Positions 49,907 through 58,605 of a DNA stretch of 64,000 nucleotides are shown piece after piece. The position numbers and the translations under genes were made by a program. The DNA comes from Frondihabitans sp. PhB188. Lineage in GTDB: Bacteria > Actinomycetota > Actinomycetes > Actinomycetales > Microbacteriaceae. The notes below the pieces were generated by a model. The model was not told where the DNA came from. It did no database searches and saw only the letters and a program-made list of their open reading frames with translations. Position 1 is the first letter of the stretch. Every line of letters begins with the position of its first letter. Location of the stretch: the NCBI RefSeq assembly GCF_003752365.1, contig NZ_RJUO01000004.1, positions 286,355 through 350,354 of the forward strand, read 5' to 3'.

Positions 49907-50893
49907 CTAGTCCAGCCGCGCCGCCCGCACGAGTCGGTCGAACACCTCGTTGGTGCGCGCGTCCACCACGCGCCGCGACTCGTCTTCATCGAACCAGCGC
50001 AGGATCTCGGCAGCCCCGGCGACCCACGGGATCGTCGCGACGTAGTCCGGCACGAACGCCTTGACCTTGCTGTTGTCGAACACGACCGAGTGCGCCTTGT
50101 CGCCCAGGATTCCCGGGCCCCACTCGGGCTCGGCCAGCGCGATGGTCTCGCTCGCGACGTGCACGAGCGACGGGTCGTCGACGCCGGCGGCTCGCGCGAG
50201 CGTCGTGTAGATCTCGTTCCAGGGCATGGCCTCGTCGGAGGTGATCTGGAACGTCTCGCCGACCGCCGACGGCAGCCCGAGCAGGCCGACGAAGGCCTTG
50301 GCGAAGTCGTCGGTGTGGGTGAGCGTCCACAGCGAGGTGCCGTCGCCCGGCACGATCACGTCGAGGCCGCGGCGCATGCGGTCGATGACGGTCCAACCGC
50401 CGGTGACCGGGAGGCCGGTGCGGTCGTAGGTGTGCGAGGGGCGGATGATCGTGATCGGGAAGCCGGTGTCGCGGTAGGCCTTCATCAGCAGGTCTTCGCA
50501 GGCGATCTTGTCGCGCGAGTACTGCCAGAACGGGTTGCGCAGCGGCGACGACTCGCGGATCGGGAGCGATGGCACGGGCTTGGCGTACGCCGAGGCGGAG
50601 CTGATGAAGACGTACTGGCCGGTGCGCCCCGAGAACAGGTCGATGTCGCCCTGCACCTGCTCCGGCGTGAATGCGACGAAGTCGACGACGACGTCGAACA
50701 TCCGGTCGCCGATGGCGTTCCGCACGGAGGCCGGGTCGCGGACGTCGCCCGTGACGACCTCGACTCCGCTCGGGACGGGTCTGATCGACGAGCTTCCGCG
50801 ATTCAGGAGGGTGACCTCGTGGCCGAGGGACTGGGCTCGGACGGCCGCGGCCGAGCTGATGATTCCGGTGCCGCCAATGAACAGGATTCGCAT
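49907..50893 (-). CDS. NAD-dependent epimerase/dehydratase-like protein
   Basis: The 328-residue extended SDR has the NAD motif GGTGIISSAAAVRA (residues 8-21) instead of the usual GGxGxxG spacing, an acidic ligand in TGDVRD and the active-site YSRDK near 127. It is related to the UDP-glucose-epimerase-like and mRNA-binding-type atypical SDRs, so catalysis on a nucleotide sugar is likely but not certain. The start follows TAGAAC by 6 nt on the minus strand, a leaderless arrangement. Confidence 0.8.
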   Translation of the reverse strand: MRILFIGGTGIISSAAAVRAQSLGHEVTLLNRGSSSIRPVPSGVEVVTGDVRDPASVRNAIGDRMFDVVVDFVAFTPEQVQGDIDLFSGRTGQYVFISSASAYAKPVPSLPIRESSPLRNPFWQYSRDKIACEDLLMKAYRDTGFPITIIRPSHTYDRTGLPVTGGWTVIDRMRRGLDVIVPGDGTSLWTLTHTDDFAKAFVGLLGLPSAVGETFQITSDEAMPWNEIYTTLARAAGVDDPSLVHVASETIALAEPEWGPGILGDKAHSVVFDNSKVKAFVPDYVATIPWVAGAAEILRWFDEDESRRVVDARTNEVFDRLVRAARLD

Positions 50894-50899
50894 GATGCC

Positions 50900-50905
50900 G
50901 TTCTA
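50900..50905 (-). promoter_or_regulatory. -10 hexamer TAGAAC (minus strand), leaderless epimerase start
   Basis: It is 6 nt from the ATG at 50893. Confidence 0.5.
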
Positions 50906-50936
50906 TCAGGTCTGGGGTTGGCACGAGCAAAATGTG

Positions 50937-52172
50937 TCAGGCCGCCGGAACCGCAGCGCGAACCCGCGTGCGCACCACAGCCACCACCCCGCCGGCCGCC
51001 ACGACGAACACCGCGGCGAGCACCATCCACCCGGCGAACCCGTGCGCCAGTGCCGTGGCCGCGACGATGAGGGGCCCGAACAGCGAGCCGAGCGAGAAGC
51101 CCATCGAGAACACGCCCTGGTAGGCGCCGGCGCGCGTCGGGTCGGCGAGCTCGAAGCCGAGGTTCCAGGCGCCGGCCGACGAGAGGATCTCGGCGAACGT
51201 GTGGAACAGCATGCCCACGACGAGAAGCCCTCCGGCGACGATCGCGCCAGTCCGGCCCGAGGTGCCGTAGGCCACGCAGGCGCCGAGCATCAGGGCTCCG
51301 GCGATGCCGACGGCGCGGCCCGAGCGGGCGATCGTGTCCGTCCGTCGCGCCAGCGGGATCTGCAGCGCGATGACGAGCACCGTGTTCACGATCAGGATTA
51401 CCGATACGAGAATGACCGGCGCCTCGGTGTCGTGCACGATCCACAGCGGCAGGCCGACCTCGGCGAGAGCGAACTGGATGCCGAACAGGCCGGAGAGCGC
51501 GGTGATCGCGAGGTAGGCGGGGTCGCGGAAGGGGGAGCGGCCGCCGGCCGAGTCTGCTGTCGCGATGGCAGGGGAGGCATTCACGCGCACCGGGAGTCGC
51601 AGGAGTGGGAGCGAGCTGGCGAGCGTCGCGCAGGCGGCGAGCACGATGGCCGTGCGGAAGGCCGTGCCCGTGCCGATGAGCAGGGGTACTCCGGCGGCCG
51701 CCGATCCGACGGCGATGCCGATGTTGGTGACGGTGCGCAGCAGGGCCCGCGTCGTCACGCGTGCGCGGCCGGTGAACGCCCGGGCGATGACCGCGGACCG
51801 CGTGGCATTCGCGGCGGCCTGCACCCCGTTGACGATGCAGGCGACGACCAGCACCGCCCCGAACGACGTCACGAAGGCGTACGAGAGCAGCGCGAGTCCT
51901 TGCGCGACGACGAGCGCGAACAGCAGGCGCCGTGCGCTCAGGCGGTCTGACAGGTGGCCGCCGAGCAGCGACGTGCCGACGCCGACGGCGCTCGCCACCG
52001 TCAGGATGAGCGCGACCTGCGTCGCCGAGAGCCCGACGATCAGGGTGAAGTACAGCGCCGTCAGCGTGAAGAAGGCTCCGCGACCGAGGGTGGAGACGAG
52101 CGTGGCGGTGGCGAGCACGCGGACCACCGGGTCGGCGAACGGTCGGCGGAGTCGGGTGGCGATGCGGGGCAC
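50937..52172 (-). CDS. MFS transporter, DHA1-like
   Basis: The 411-residue protein has about twelve membrane helices with LLGGHLSDRLSARRLLFAL as the loop 2-3 MFS motif and RSAVIARAFTGRARVTTRALLRTVTNIGIAVG in the middle loop. It probably exports a small molecule. GTG 52172 is supported by GAAAGG four nucleotides upstream. It is divergent from an ArsR-type regulator whose start is 56 nt away, which is the likely controller. Confidence 0.82.
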   Translation of the reverse strand: MPRIATRLRRPFADPVVRVLATATLVSTLGRGAFFTLTALYFTLIVGLSATQVALILTVASAVGVGTSLLGGHLSDRLSARRLLFALVVAQGLALLSYAFVTSFGAVLVVACIVNGVQAAANATRSAVIARAFTGRARVTTRALLRTVTNIGIAVGSAAAGVPLLIGTGTAFRTAIVLAACATLASSLPLLRLPVRVNASPAIATADSAGGRSPFRDPAYLAITALSGLFGIQFALAEVGLPLWIVHDTEAPVILVSVILIVNTVLVIALQIPLARRTDTIARSGRAVGIAGALMLGACVAYGTSGRTGAIVAGGLLVVGMLFHTFAEILSSAGAWNLGFELADPTRAGAYQGVFSMGFSLGSLFGPLIVAATALAHGFAGWMVLAAVFVVAAGGVVAVVRTRVRAAVPAA

Positions 52173-52194
52173 CTGACCTTTCTGCCACCACCCC

Positions 52195-52206
52195 GAGTTC
52201 CTGCGC
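52195..52206 (-). repeat. Variant of the dispersed motif, GAGTTCCTGCGC
   Basis: It lies in the divergent MFS/ArsR promoter region, 8 nt before the TAGCGT hexamer, so it overlaps the -35 region of the regulator gene. Confidence 0.6.
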
Positions 52207-52214
52207 GATGGATG

Positions 52215-52220
52215 TAGCGT
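52215..52220 (+). promoter_or_regulatory. -10 hexamer TAGCGT of the ArsR-family gene
   Basis: TAGCGT is 8 nt from ATG 52229, giving a leaderless or nearly leaderless transcript. Confidence 0.55.
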
Positions 52221-52228
52221 GATGCTTC

Positions 52229-53182
52229 ATGCTGCGCTACCGCTTCACCGACACCGATCTCGGCGACATCCGGTTCGGGGTGTCGCCGCTGTGCGAGATG
52301 GGGCTGTCGCTGCGCACCCTTCGCGAGCCGGCCCGGTACCCGCTGCAGCTGCCGTGGCTGCTGCGCACTCAGGAGGCCCGTGCCTCGCTGGACCTCGAGG
52401 TGCTGCTCGCGCTGGTCGACGAGCGGCTGTGGACCCCCGACTTCCTGAACCCGCGCCCCGACTCGCCCCTGACGGTGATCGACGATGAGCTGCAGACCCT
52501 CGCCGCGATGTCGCCGAGCCTCTTCGTCGCCCAGATCGAGGCGGTACACGGCGCCCTGCCCGCTCCTTTCGGGCAGACCCCGCGTCGCGCCCTCGCCCGC
52601 ACCGTCGCCGCGCTCTCGGCCTACTGGAACGCCACCTTCGCGCCGTGGTGGCCGCGCATGCGGAGCATCCTGCAGGCTGACATCGTTCACCGCGGCCGTC
52701 GCATCGCCGAGTCGGGTCTCGCCGCGATGCTCGGCGAGATCGCCGAGAACGTGTCGTTCGCCGACAACGTCCTGACGGTCAGGCCGACCGATCCGCGCGA
52801 CCGCTCCATCGACGTCGCAGGCCGGGGCTTCACCCTCGTGCCGACCATGTTCTCGCGGCGGGTCTCGTCGGCGGTCGACGACGACGAGCCACCCCTGCTG
52901 CTCTACGCCGCCCGTGGCCGCGGAGCCCTCTGGGAGACCGAGAAGCCCGCCACCGTCGAAGCCGTCGCCGCCCTGCTCGGCGAGACGCGCGCGGCCCTGC
53001 TCGTCGCTCTCGAGTCGCCCGCGTCGTCGACGGAGCTCGGCGTGCGGTTCGACGTCACGACGTCGGCCGTCAACCAGCACCTGCGCGCGCTCCACGCCGG
53101 CGGCCTGGTCACGGCGACGCGGTACGGCCGCAGCGTGCTCTACCTCCGCAGCGAGCTGGGTCAGGCGCTCCTGGCGCGCTGA
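52229..53182 (+). CDS. ArsR-family winged-helix regulator (DUF5937 type)
   Basis: The 317-residue protein carries a C-terminal ArsR winged helix (ALLVALESPASSTELGVRFDVTTSAVNQHLRALHAGGLVTATRYGRSVLYLRSELG, about 250-310). A long N-terminal region (RYRFTDTDLGDIRFGVSPLCEMGLSLRTL) is typical of DUF5937 regulators. No cysteine metal site is seen. Its position opposite an MFS exporter suggests that it represses that gene until a ligand binds. Confidence 0.85.
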   Translation: MLRYRFTDTDLGDIRFGVSPLCEMGLSLRTLREPARYPLQLPWLLRTQEARASLDLEVLLALVDERLWTPDFLNPRPDSPLTVIDDELQTLAAMSPSLFVAQIEAVHGALPAPFGQTPRRALARTVAALSAYWNATFAPWWPRMRSILQADIVHRGRRIAESGLAAMLGEIAENVSFADNVLTVRPTDPRDRSIDVAGRGFTLVPTMFSRRVSSAVDDDEPPLLLYAARGRGALWETEKPATVEAVAALLGETRAALLVALESPASSTELGVRFDVTTSAVNQHLRALHAGGLVTATRYGRSVLYLRSELGQALLAR

Positions 53183-53192
53183 CCATCGCGCG

Positions 53193-54119
53193 TCAGCGCC
53201 CCTCGGCTACGTCCTCGCCGATCGCCCCGTGCTGCGGAGCGACGTGCTTCAGGATTCGCGCCCACTCGTCCACGATCGCCAGTCGCCCGGCGCCCTGCAC
53301 CGAGACGACCGTCGCGTCGGGGATCCGGTCGGCGAACCAGTGCCCGTCCGAGACGTCAGCGGCGGGGTCGGAGTCGCCGTAGACGAGCTGGACCGACGCC
53401 GTGATCGACCCCAGGTCGTCGGCCCACGAGCCGTCGGCGAGGCTCAGCAGATCGGTCGCGTACCCGGTCGCGCCCTGAACGGCGGACTCGTCGAGCATGC
53501 GACCGAGCCGCGATCTCAGGCCCATCGCGTCGAGCTCGGGAAGCCGCGCCATCGTCGGATCGTCGTCGGCGATGCCCAGCGCCGCGAACGTGGCGAACGG
53601 GGTCTGCTCGAGGCCGGCCGCCACCTCGGCGACGCTGGCGTTGGTCTTGACCCGGGCGAATTCGGCGATCTCGGCCGATTTGTCGACCGGCGACCGACGC
53701 TTCGGAGCGGCCGTGCCGACGATCGTCACCCGGTCCACGCGATCGGGGTGCCGGGCGGCGAAGGCGAGCGCGGTGGCGCCACCCGAGCCCCAGCCGACCA
53801 GGCCCACGGCGCCGAAGTCGACCCGCTGCGTCTCTTCGGCCATCTGCTCCGCCGACGAGACGTACTCGTCGAGATCGTCGGCCCACCGCGCGATCGACGC
53901 GTCGGCCGGATCGGTCACGGGCTCCGAGACGCCGTACCCCGGGCGGTCGAGGGTCAGGAGGTGCACGCCCCACGGACCCGTGATCCGCGGATCGGGGTCG
54001 AATCCGCCCGCACCCGGCGTCGGGTGGCACAGCAGCACCAGCCGGCGAGCGATCGGATCGCCGGCCGCTGAGGTGCCCACTCGGCGTCCAGAACGGAGAA
54101 CATACTGTCGATCGGCCAT
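53193..54119 (-). CDS. Alpha/beta-fold hydrolase
   Basis: The 308-residue protein has LLCHPTPGAGGFDPD as the oxyanion region, GWGSGG as the nucleophile elbow (Ser), an acidic residue in LVYGDSDPAADVSDGHWF and a candidate His in the same stretch. Its closest style is the epoxide hydrolase/haloperoxidase group. AAAGGGG precedes the ATG. It is convergent with the ArsR-family gene and follows the DEAD-box helicase on the same strand with a 141-nt gap. Confidence 0.82.
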   Translation of the reverse strand: MADRQYVLRSGRRVGTSAAGDPIARRLVLLCHPTPGAGGFDPDPRITGPWGVHLLTLDRPGYGVSEPVTDPADASIARWADDLDEYVSSAEQMAEETQRVDFGAVGLVGWGSGGATALAFAARHPDRVDRVTIVGTAAPKRRSPVDKSAEIAEFARVKTNASVAEVAAGLEQTPFATFAALGIADDDPTMARLPELDAMGLRSRLGRMLDESAVQGATGYATDLLSLADGSWADDLGSITASVQLVYGDSDPAADVSDGHWFADRIPDATVVSVQGAGRLAIVDEWARILKHVAPQHGAIGEDVAEGR

Positions 54120-54243
54120 GGGGCCCCTTTCGTCGTCCCCTCCAGGCCACCACGTCTGCGCCGGGGTCGCCCAGATTCGCGGCGGGGGTTGCGCTCGGCC
54201 CTCGTTAAACGGAGAACGCCCCCGCCATCTCGAAAGACAGCGA

Positions 54244-54257
54244 GGGCGCAGGAACTC
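54244..54257 (+). repeat. Dispersed motif GGGCGCAGGAAC
   Basis: An exact copy lies 3 nt beyond the helicase stop codon on its 3' side. Confidence 0.7.
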
Positions 54258-54260
54258 CGC

Positions 54261-56060
54261 CTAGCGGCCGCGACCGCCGCCGTTGCGGGGCGCGCTGCCG
54301 CGCACGAGCGCCCCCACCTTGAGCGACGCCGGGCGACCGCCGGCCGACGACGCCCGGCGCGAGCCGCCGCCGTTGCCGTCGCGACGCGCGCCGGGCTGGC
54401 CGGACTGCTCCGCGGCGAACGCCGCCTGGTCGTTCCGGGTCGAGTTCGTGCGGCTCGAGCCGCCGTCGCTCTGGGCGCGGCGCGGCTGGCGCTCGTCGCG
54501 CGCCGGACGCTCGTCGCGGACCGGGGTCGACGACCCGGCGCCGGACTCCGTCGAGTAGAAGGTGGAGCTGCCGGTGCGGGGGGCCTGGCTGCGCCCGCCC
54601 TGGCCGCCACGACCGCCGGCGGCCTGGCCGCTACCGCGACCGGCGCCGCCCTGCTGGCGAGCGCCCCGAGTTCCTTCGGTCGATGCTCCACCAGACTGCG
54701 CGGGGCGACCCGAGCGGTCCTTTCGGGCGATCGGCGAGCCGTCGGACGTCTGGCGAGCGGCGCGCTTGCGCTGGGCGTTCGCGCCGGTCGAGCGGCCGCC
54801 GCCCTGGTGCTGCTCGGCGCGCTCCGACTTGGGGGCGGGCTTCACGTACGCGGCGACCTCGCCGACAAGGGCCTTGACCTCTTTGGAGTCGGGCTTCACG
54901 GCGACGGGGGTCGCGTGGATGTCGGCCTTCTTCATCATCTGCGCGACGTCGCGACGCTGGCTCGGGATGATGAGGGTGACCACGTCGCCCTCGGCCCCGG
55001 CACGAGCCGTGCGGCCCGAGCGGTGCAGGTACGCCTTGTGCTCGGTCGGCGGGTCGACGTGGATCACGAGCTCGATGTCGTCGACGTGCACACCGCGGGC
55101 GGCGACGTCGGTGGCGACGAGGACGCGGGCCGTTCCGTCCTGGAACGCAGCCAGGTTGCGGTCGCGCTGCGGCTGCGAGAGGTTGCCGTGCAGGTCGACG
55201 GCCGGGATGCCCGACTCGGTCAGCTGCTTGGCGAGCTTCTTGGCGTGGTGCTTCGTGCGCATGAAGAGGATGCGGCGGCCCTGGCCCGAGGCGAGCGTGT
55301 TGATCAGGGCCTTCTTGGTCTCGACCGACTCGGTCTCGAACACGTGGTGGGTCATCTTGGCGACGGGCGAGTTCGCCTCGTCGACCGAGTGCAGGACCTC
55401 GTTGTGCAGGAACTGCTTGACGAGCTTGTCGACGCCGTTGTCCAGCGTCGCGCTGAACAGGAGGCGCTGTCCGTTCTCGGGCGTGGCCTTCAGGATGCGG
55501 GTCACACCGGGCAGGAAGCCCAGGTCGGCCATGTGGTCGGCCTCGTCGAGGACGGTCATCTCGATGGCGTCGAGCTTCACGAAGCCCTGCTTCATGAGGT
55601 CTTCGAGGCGTCCGGGGCACGCCACGATGATGTCGACGCCCTGCTTGAGCGCCTGGACCTGGCGGTTCTGCGAGACGCCGCCGAAGATCGTGGTGGTGTT
55701 CATGCCGTAGGCGGCAGCCATCGGCGCGAGGACCGCGTCGATCTGGGTGGCGAGCTCGCGGGTCGGAGCGAGCACGAGGCCCAGCGGACGACCCGGGCGG
55801 CGCTTGCCGCCGGCGAGCGAGCCGCCGAGGCGGGCGGCCATCGGGATGGAGAAGGCGAGGGTCTTGCCGGAGCCGGTCTTTCCGCGGCCGAGGACGTCGC
55901 GGCCCGACAGCGTGTCGGGGAGCGTGTCGACCTGGATCGGGAACGCGGTGGTCTTGCCGTCGGCGCTCAGGGCCTTGACGATCGGGGCGGGGACGCCGAG
56001 CGACGCGAAGGTCGTGGTGTTCTCGTCCTGCTCGACGGCGGGGGTGAGGGTGTCAGTCAA
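54261..56060 (-). CDS. DEAD-box RNA helicase with RGG-rich tail
   Basis: The 599-residue RNA helicase unwinds structured RNA. The Q motif TTFASLGVPAPIVKAL...FPIQ, motif I GKTGSGKT, Ia PTRELA, II DEAD (VLDEADHMADLGF), III SAT and VI HRSGRTARAG are complete. From about residue 410 a basic tail rich in Arg, Gly, Gln and Ser follows, which suggests RNA binding and low-complexity assembly. TTG 56060 is preferred because GAAAGG lies 6 nt before it; GTG 56078 would give six more residues. The long region upstream is typical of cold-induced helicase genes. Confidence 0.92.
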   Translation of the reverse strand: MTDTLTPAVEQDENTTTFASLGVPAPIVKALSADGKTTAFPIQVDTLPDTLSGRDVLGRGKTGSGKTLAFSIPMAARLGGSLAGGKRRPGRPLGLVLAPTRELATQIDAVLAPMAAAYGMNTTTIFGGVSQNRQVQALKQGVDIIVACPGRLEDLMKQGFVKLDAIEMTVLDEADHMADLGFLPGVTRILKATPENGQRLLFSATLDNGVDKLVKQFLHNEVLHSVDEANSPVAKMTHHVFETESVETKKALINTLASGQGRRILFMRTKHHAKKLAKQLTESGIPAVDLHGNLSQPQRDRNLAAFQDGTARVLVATDVAARGVHVDDIELVIHVDPPTEHKAYLHRSGRTARAGAEGDVVTLIIPSQRRDVAQMMKKADIHATPVAVKPDSKEVKALVGEVAAYVKPAPKSERAEQHQGGGRSTGANAQRKRAARQTSDGSPIARKDRSGRPAQSGGASTEGTRGARQQGGAGRGSGQAAGGRGGQGGRSQAPRTGSSTFYSTESGAGSSTPVRDERPARDERQPRRAQSDGGSSRTNSTRNDQAAFAAEQSGQPGARRDGNGGGSRRASSAGGRPASLKVGALVRGSAPRNGGGRGR

Positions 56061-56680
56061 TGGTTGCCTTTCAGGCACAGGTTTTCGAGCCTCCTGGGCG
56101 TGCGTCTGTCAACGGCGCAGCTGGACTCGAATGTGGCGACGGAGCGGTTTCACTCGATCGTTTCGCCGCAGAGTGAGCTTCGCGATTCCGTGACTCGCTG
56201 GTAGGTGCGAGGCCGGGATCAGAGGGGCGTACTACGACGCAGAGAGCCGATCGGGTCGGCTCGCAAGTGATCCAAGCCTACAGCATCGGCGTTTCAGCGC
56301 TAGCGGCCGCTTTCGAGAGGTCTTTCGGTGTTGAATCCTGGTCCTCGGTCCACGAATCGGAGTTCCCGACGGGGCCGGCCGCGGTGCCCAGCCCCACCGA
56401 GTGGCCACCCGGCATCCGGCCCGATCCCGACGACCCGATGGGAGCGTTCACCGACGACTCAGCAGTCGAATGGGCTGGCTGGGAGGGCTGCGGCGACAAC
56501 TGCCCGCCGCCGCCGCCGCGTTAGCGACGCCGACTGGTCGGGTCGTGCAAGCGGGTGAGAGTCTCAGCCTGGCGCCCCGCCCGAGTTCGCAGGACGTCCT
56601 GGTCGCATAGCGACCTGCGGACGACGCGTGTCGAACCCGCGGGCGACGCGGGAGCGGCGCGGGCGAGCGACGCTGGAGGC
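56061..56680. other. Region between helicase and DUF gene, one doubtful small ORF
   Basis: About 620 nt separate the helicase start from the gene at 56681. The helicase-proximal 200 nt (56080-56280) probably hold its promoter and 5' leader. No strong hairpin or -10/-35 pair stands out. The rest holds the doubtful small ORF at 56267. Confidence 0.4.
56267..56524 (+). CDS. Possible small protein, 85 aa
   Basis: A GTG-start frame ends in WEGCGDNC followed by five prolines. Third codon positions are mostly G or C, as in real genes here, especially after residue 30, which favours this strand over the antisense frame (56278-56499). No ribosome site or family is recognised. It may be a real short gene or chance. 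Confidence 0.3.
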   Translation: MIQAYSIGVSALAAAFERSFGVESWSSVHESEFPTGPAAVPSPTEWPPGIRPDPDDPMGAFTDDSAVEWAGWEGCGDNCPPPPPR

Positions 56681-57223
56681 ATGACCTCGACCGCGACCCG
56701 TGCCGTCACGGACGTCGGCGTGACGCTCGCGGTGCTCGGGGCGTGGGCCGCTCTGGGAGCAGCCGACATCGCGCTCTGGTTTCTCGCCCGGGCCGACGGG
56801 CACTGGATCCCGGCGGCCGTCGTGGCCGCCCTCGCGGTCGTGGCGCTGTCGGCCGCGACGGTCGTCGTGCTGCGGCGGCCGACGCCGCGCTGGCCGTGGC
56901 CGGGCGCGATCGCCGGGGCGATGATCGGAACGGTGGTGATCCTGGCGCTGCTCGGAGTCCCGCTGGTGGTTCTCGGACTCGGGACCACGTTCGCGCCCGA
57001 CGACGGCAGCGGGTTCGCGGGCGAGTTCCTGCCTCAGGCGTGGACGACCGTGGGCGCGGCGTTCCTGCCGGTGGTGGCCATGGCCGAGGCGCTCGTTCTG
57101 GGCGATGGAGAATCGATGGCGCAGATGACGGTGCGTGCGGCCGTGCGGCGAGTGGTCATGCTGGTCGCGGCGGGGCACCTGCTGTGGTTCGCGCTCGAGG
57201 TGGCGGCCTGTCTCGTCAGCTAG
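56681..57223 (+). CDS. Four-helix membrane protein of unknown function
   Basis: The 180-residue protein has four hydrophobic segments (VGVTLAVLGAWAALGAADIALWFLA, IPAAVVAALAVVALSAATVVVL, GAIAGAMIGTVVILALLGVPLVVLGLG, VVMLVAAGHLLWFALEVAACLV). I see no family motif. GGAGG lies only one or two bases before ATG 56681, so the start is approximate; the frame is open to 56555. Confidence 0.6.
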   Translation: MTSTATRAVTDVGVTLAVLGAWAALGAADIALWFLARADGHWIPAAVVAALAVVALSAATVVVLRRPTPRWPWPGAIAGAMIGTVVILALLGVPLVVLGLGTTFAPDDGSGFAGEFLPQAWTTVGAAFLPVVAMAEALVLGDGESMAQMTVRAAVRRVVMLVAAGHLLWFALEVAACLVS

Positions 57224-57295
57224 TCGGATCGGGCAGATACGGAGCCGCAACCGCGTCTCTGCCCGGATCGACTCGGAGAGCGAACGCGAAGCGGC

Positions 57296-57925
57296 TCAGT
57301 GCGTGCCCGAGTACCGCTCGCCGACGGGGATCTCCACGGCCACCGTGTTTCCCGGCTGCGCGAGTGGGCAGGCCCATGCCGGGTCGTAGGCGCAGCTGGG
57401 GTTGTAGGCGAAGTTGAAGTCGAGCACGAGGCTGCCCGGCGCCGCCCCGGGGCCCAGGTCGGCGCCCTTGACCGTGTCGATGAGATAGCGGCCGCCGCCG
57501 TAGGTGCCTCCGGGCTTGCCGGCGAGGGCGTCCTTCACGGGCACGAAGATGCCGCCGCCGTACGAGCCGAGGCGCCAGACGTCGAGGGAGCCGACGCCGG
57601 GCACGTCGACGAGCCCGACGCGGTCGAAGGGCACGTCGCCGTCGGTGCCGGTGGGGACGACCATGCGGTGGGCGGGTGCCGGGGTGACCTCGACCTCGAA
57701 CCGCCAGTTCCTGTCATAGGGCTTGGTGGGGAGGCCGGTGAAGACCGGGCGGTCCTCGGGCAGGAGGGGAGTCGAGGGGTGCGTGGCGAAGAGGTCGTCG
57801 CGGGTTCGGCGCCAGAGGTCGTGGGCCGCCTCGAGGTCGGCGGCCTCGCGCACGGAGCGGTAGGTGTCGTGGATGGTGCGGCGCCACGAGGCGATGTCGA
57901 GGGCGTACTGCGCGGGCTGATTCAC
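57296..57925 (-). CDS. DUF1684 family protein
   Basis: The 209-residue protein matches DUF1684: WRRTIHDTYRSVREAADLEAAHDLWRRTRDDLFATHPSTPLLPED, then RYLIDTVKGADLG and the near-C-terminal LVLDFNFAYNPSCAYDPAWACPLAQPGN that defines the family. The Cys, Tyr and Pro of that segment are conserved. Function is unknown; the fold is predicted all-beta. GTG 57925 is set by TAGCGT (57933-57938) 7 nt upstream. Confidence 0.85.
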   Translation of the reverse strand: MNQPAQYALDIASWRRTIHDTYRSVREAADLEAAHDLWRRTRDDLFATHPSTPLLPEDRPVFTGLPTKPYDRNWRFEVEVTPAPAHRMVVPTGTDGDVPFDRVGLVDVPGVGSLDVWRLGSYGGGIFVPVKDALAGKPGGTYGGGRYLIDTVKGADLGPGAAPGSLVLDFNFAYNPSCAYDPAWACPLAQPGNTVAVEIPVGERYSGTH

Positions 57926-57932
57926 CCTTCCG

Positions 57933-57938
57933 ACGCTA
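57933..57938 (-). promoter_or_regulatory. -10 hexamer TAGCGT (minus strand), leaderless DUF1684 start
   Basis: Seven nucleotides separate it from GTG 57925. Confidence 0.6.
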
Positions 57939-58034
57939 CTCGCCGTGGGTGGATGGGCGGGTGGCGGTCGGCTCGGGCGTACCCCCGGAGACGCGCCGAA
58001 CCCGACGAGCACCCGCCGACGCGGCCACCGACGG

Positions 58035-58520
58035 CTACGCGCGCGCCGGGGTCGTCCACGTCGGCGCGAGCCGACGCATGCGGTACCCGCGCCACTGCCA
58101 CACGAGCCACAGCCCCGGCCACAGCAGCGGGCCGAGGAGGCCCGCGTCGAACTCGAGGCGGTCGCGGAGGAGGGTCCCGCGCGGCAGGCCGGAGGGGAGC
58201 GGAGCGGGCGACACCGCCATTCGGTGGCGGATGGACAGGGTGCGGAACGTTCCTGCGACCCCGGTGCCGGTGTCTTCTTGGATGCGCGCCCCCTGCACCG
58301 TGCGCCAGCTCAGGTCGACGTGCGTGCGACCGAGCGGGAAGACGCCGAGGATGCTGGCGCTCACGAGGTGCGGCTCGGAACTCCAGCGGCGAGGGAAGCG
58401 CGAGAGCGATCGGTACTTCACGAGCGGGCGGGTGACGGCGACCATGACCTCGGGGTTCGCGAGCGCGTCGATCGCGGCGGCCGGAGAGCAGGCGAGGGTG
58501 AGCTTGAGCTGCACGTGCAT
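58035..58520 (-). CDS. SRPBCC-like hypothetical protein, 161 aa
   Basis: The protein begins MHVQLKLTLACSPAAAIDALANPEVMVAVTRPLV, which looks like the first strand and helix of a START/SRPBCC fold, and it ends with a hydrophobic helix GLLGPLLWPGLWLVWQWRGYR. I cannot place it in a named family with certainty. ATG 58520 is chosen; the frame is open to 58535. It is divergent from the gene at 58606. Confidence 0.55.
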   Translation of the reverse strand: MHVQLKLTLACSPAAAIDALANPEVMVAVTRPLVKYRSLSRFPRRWSSEPHLVSASILGVFPLGRTHVDLSWRTVQGARIQEDTGTGVAGTFRTLSIRHRMAVSPAPLPSGLPRGTLLRDRLEFDAGLLGPLLWPGLWLVWQWRGYRMRRLAPTWTTPARA

Positions 58521-58593
58521 GGGGCCAGTCTGCACCCGCCCGGCCCGGACGACCTGACTGGCCAGGCATCCTGGCTGGCTCGATCAATCTGGC

Positions 58594-58599
58594 TAGCCT
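58594..58599 (+). promoter_or_regulatory. -10 hexamer TAGCCT, leaderless start
   Basis: TAGCCT lies 6 nt before ATG 58606. CTGGCCAGG and CCTGGCTGG just upstream (58557-58577) form imperfect inverted repeats that could be an operator. Confidence 0.55.
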
Positions 58600-58605
58600 G
58601 GAGCC

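Noticed and set aside
56278-56499. 73-residue antisense ORF in the helicase upstream region
   Set aside because: Third-position GC is better on the opposite strand, and there is no ribosome site or recognisable motif.
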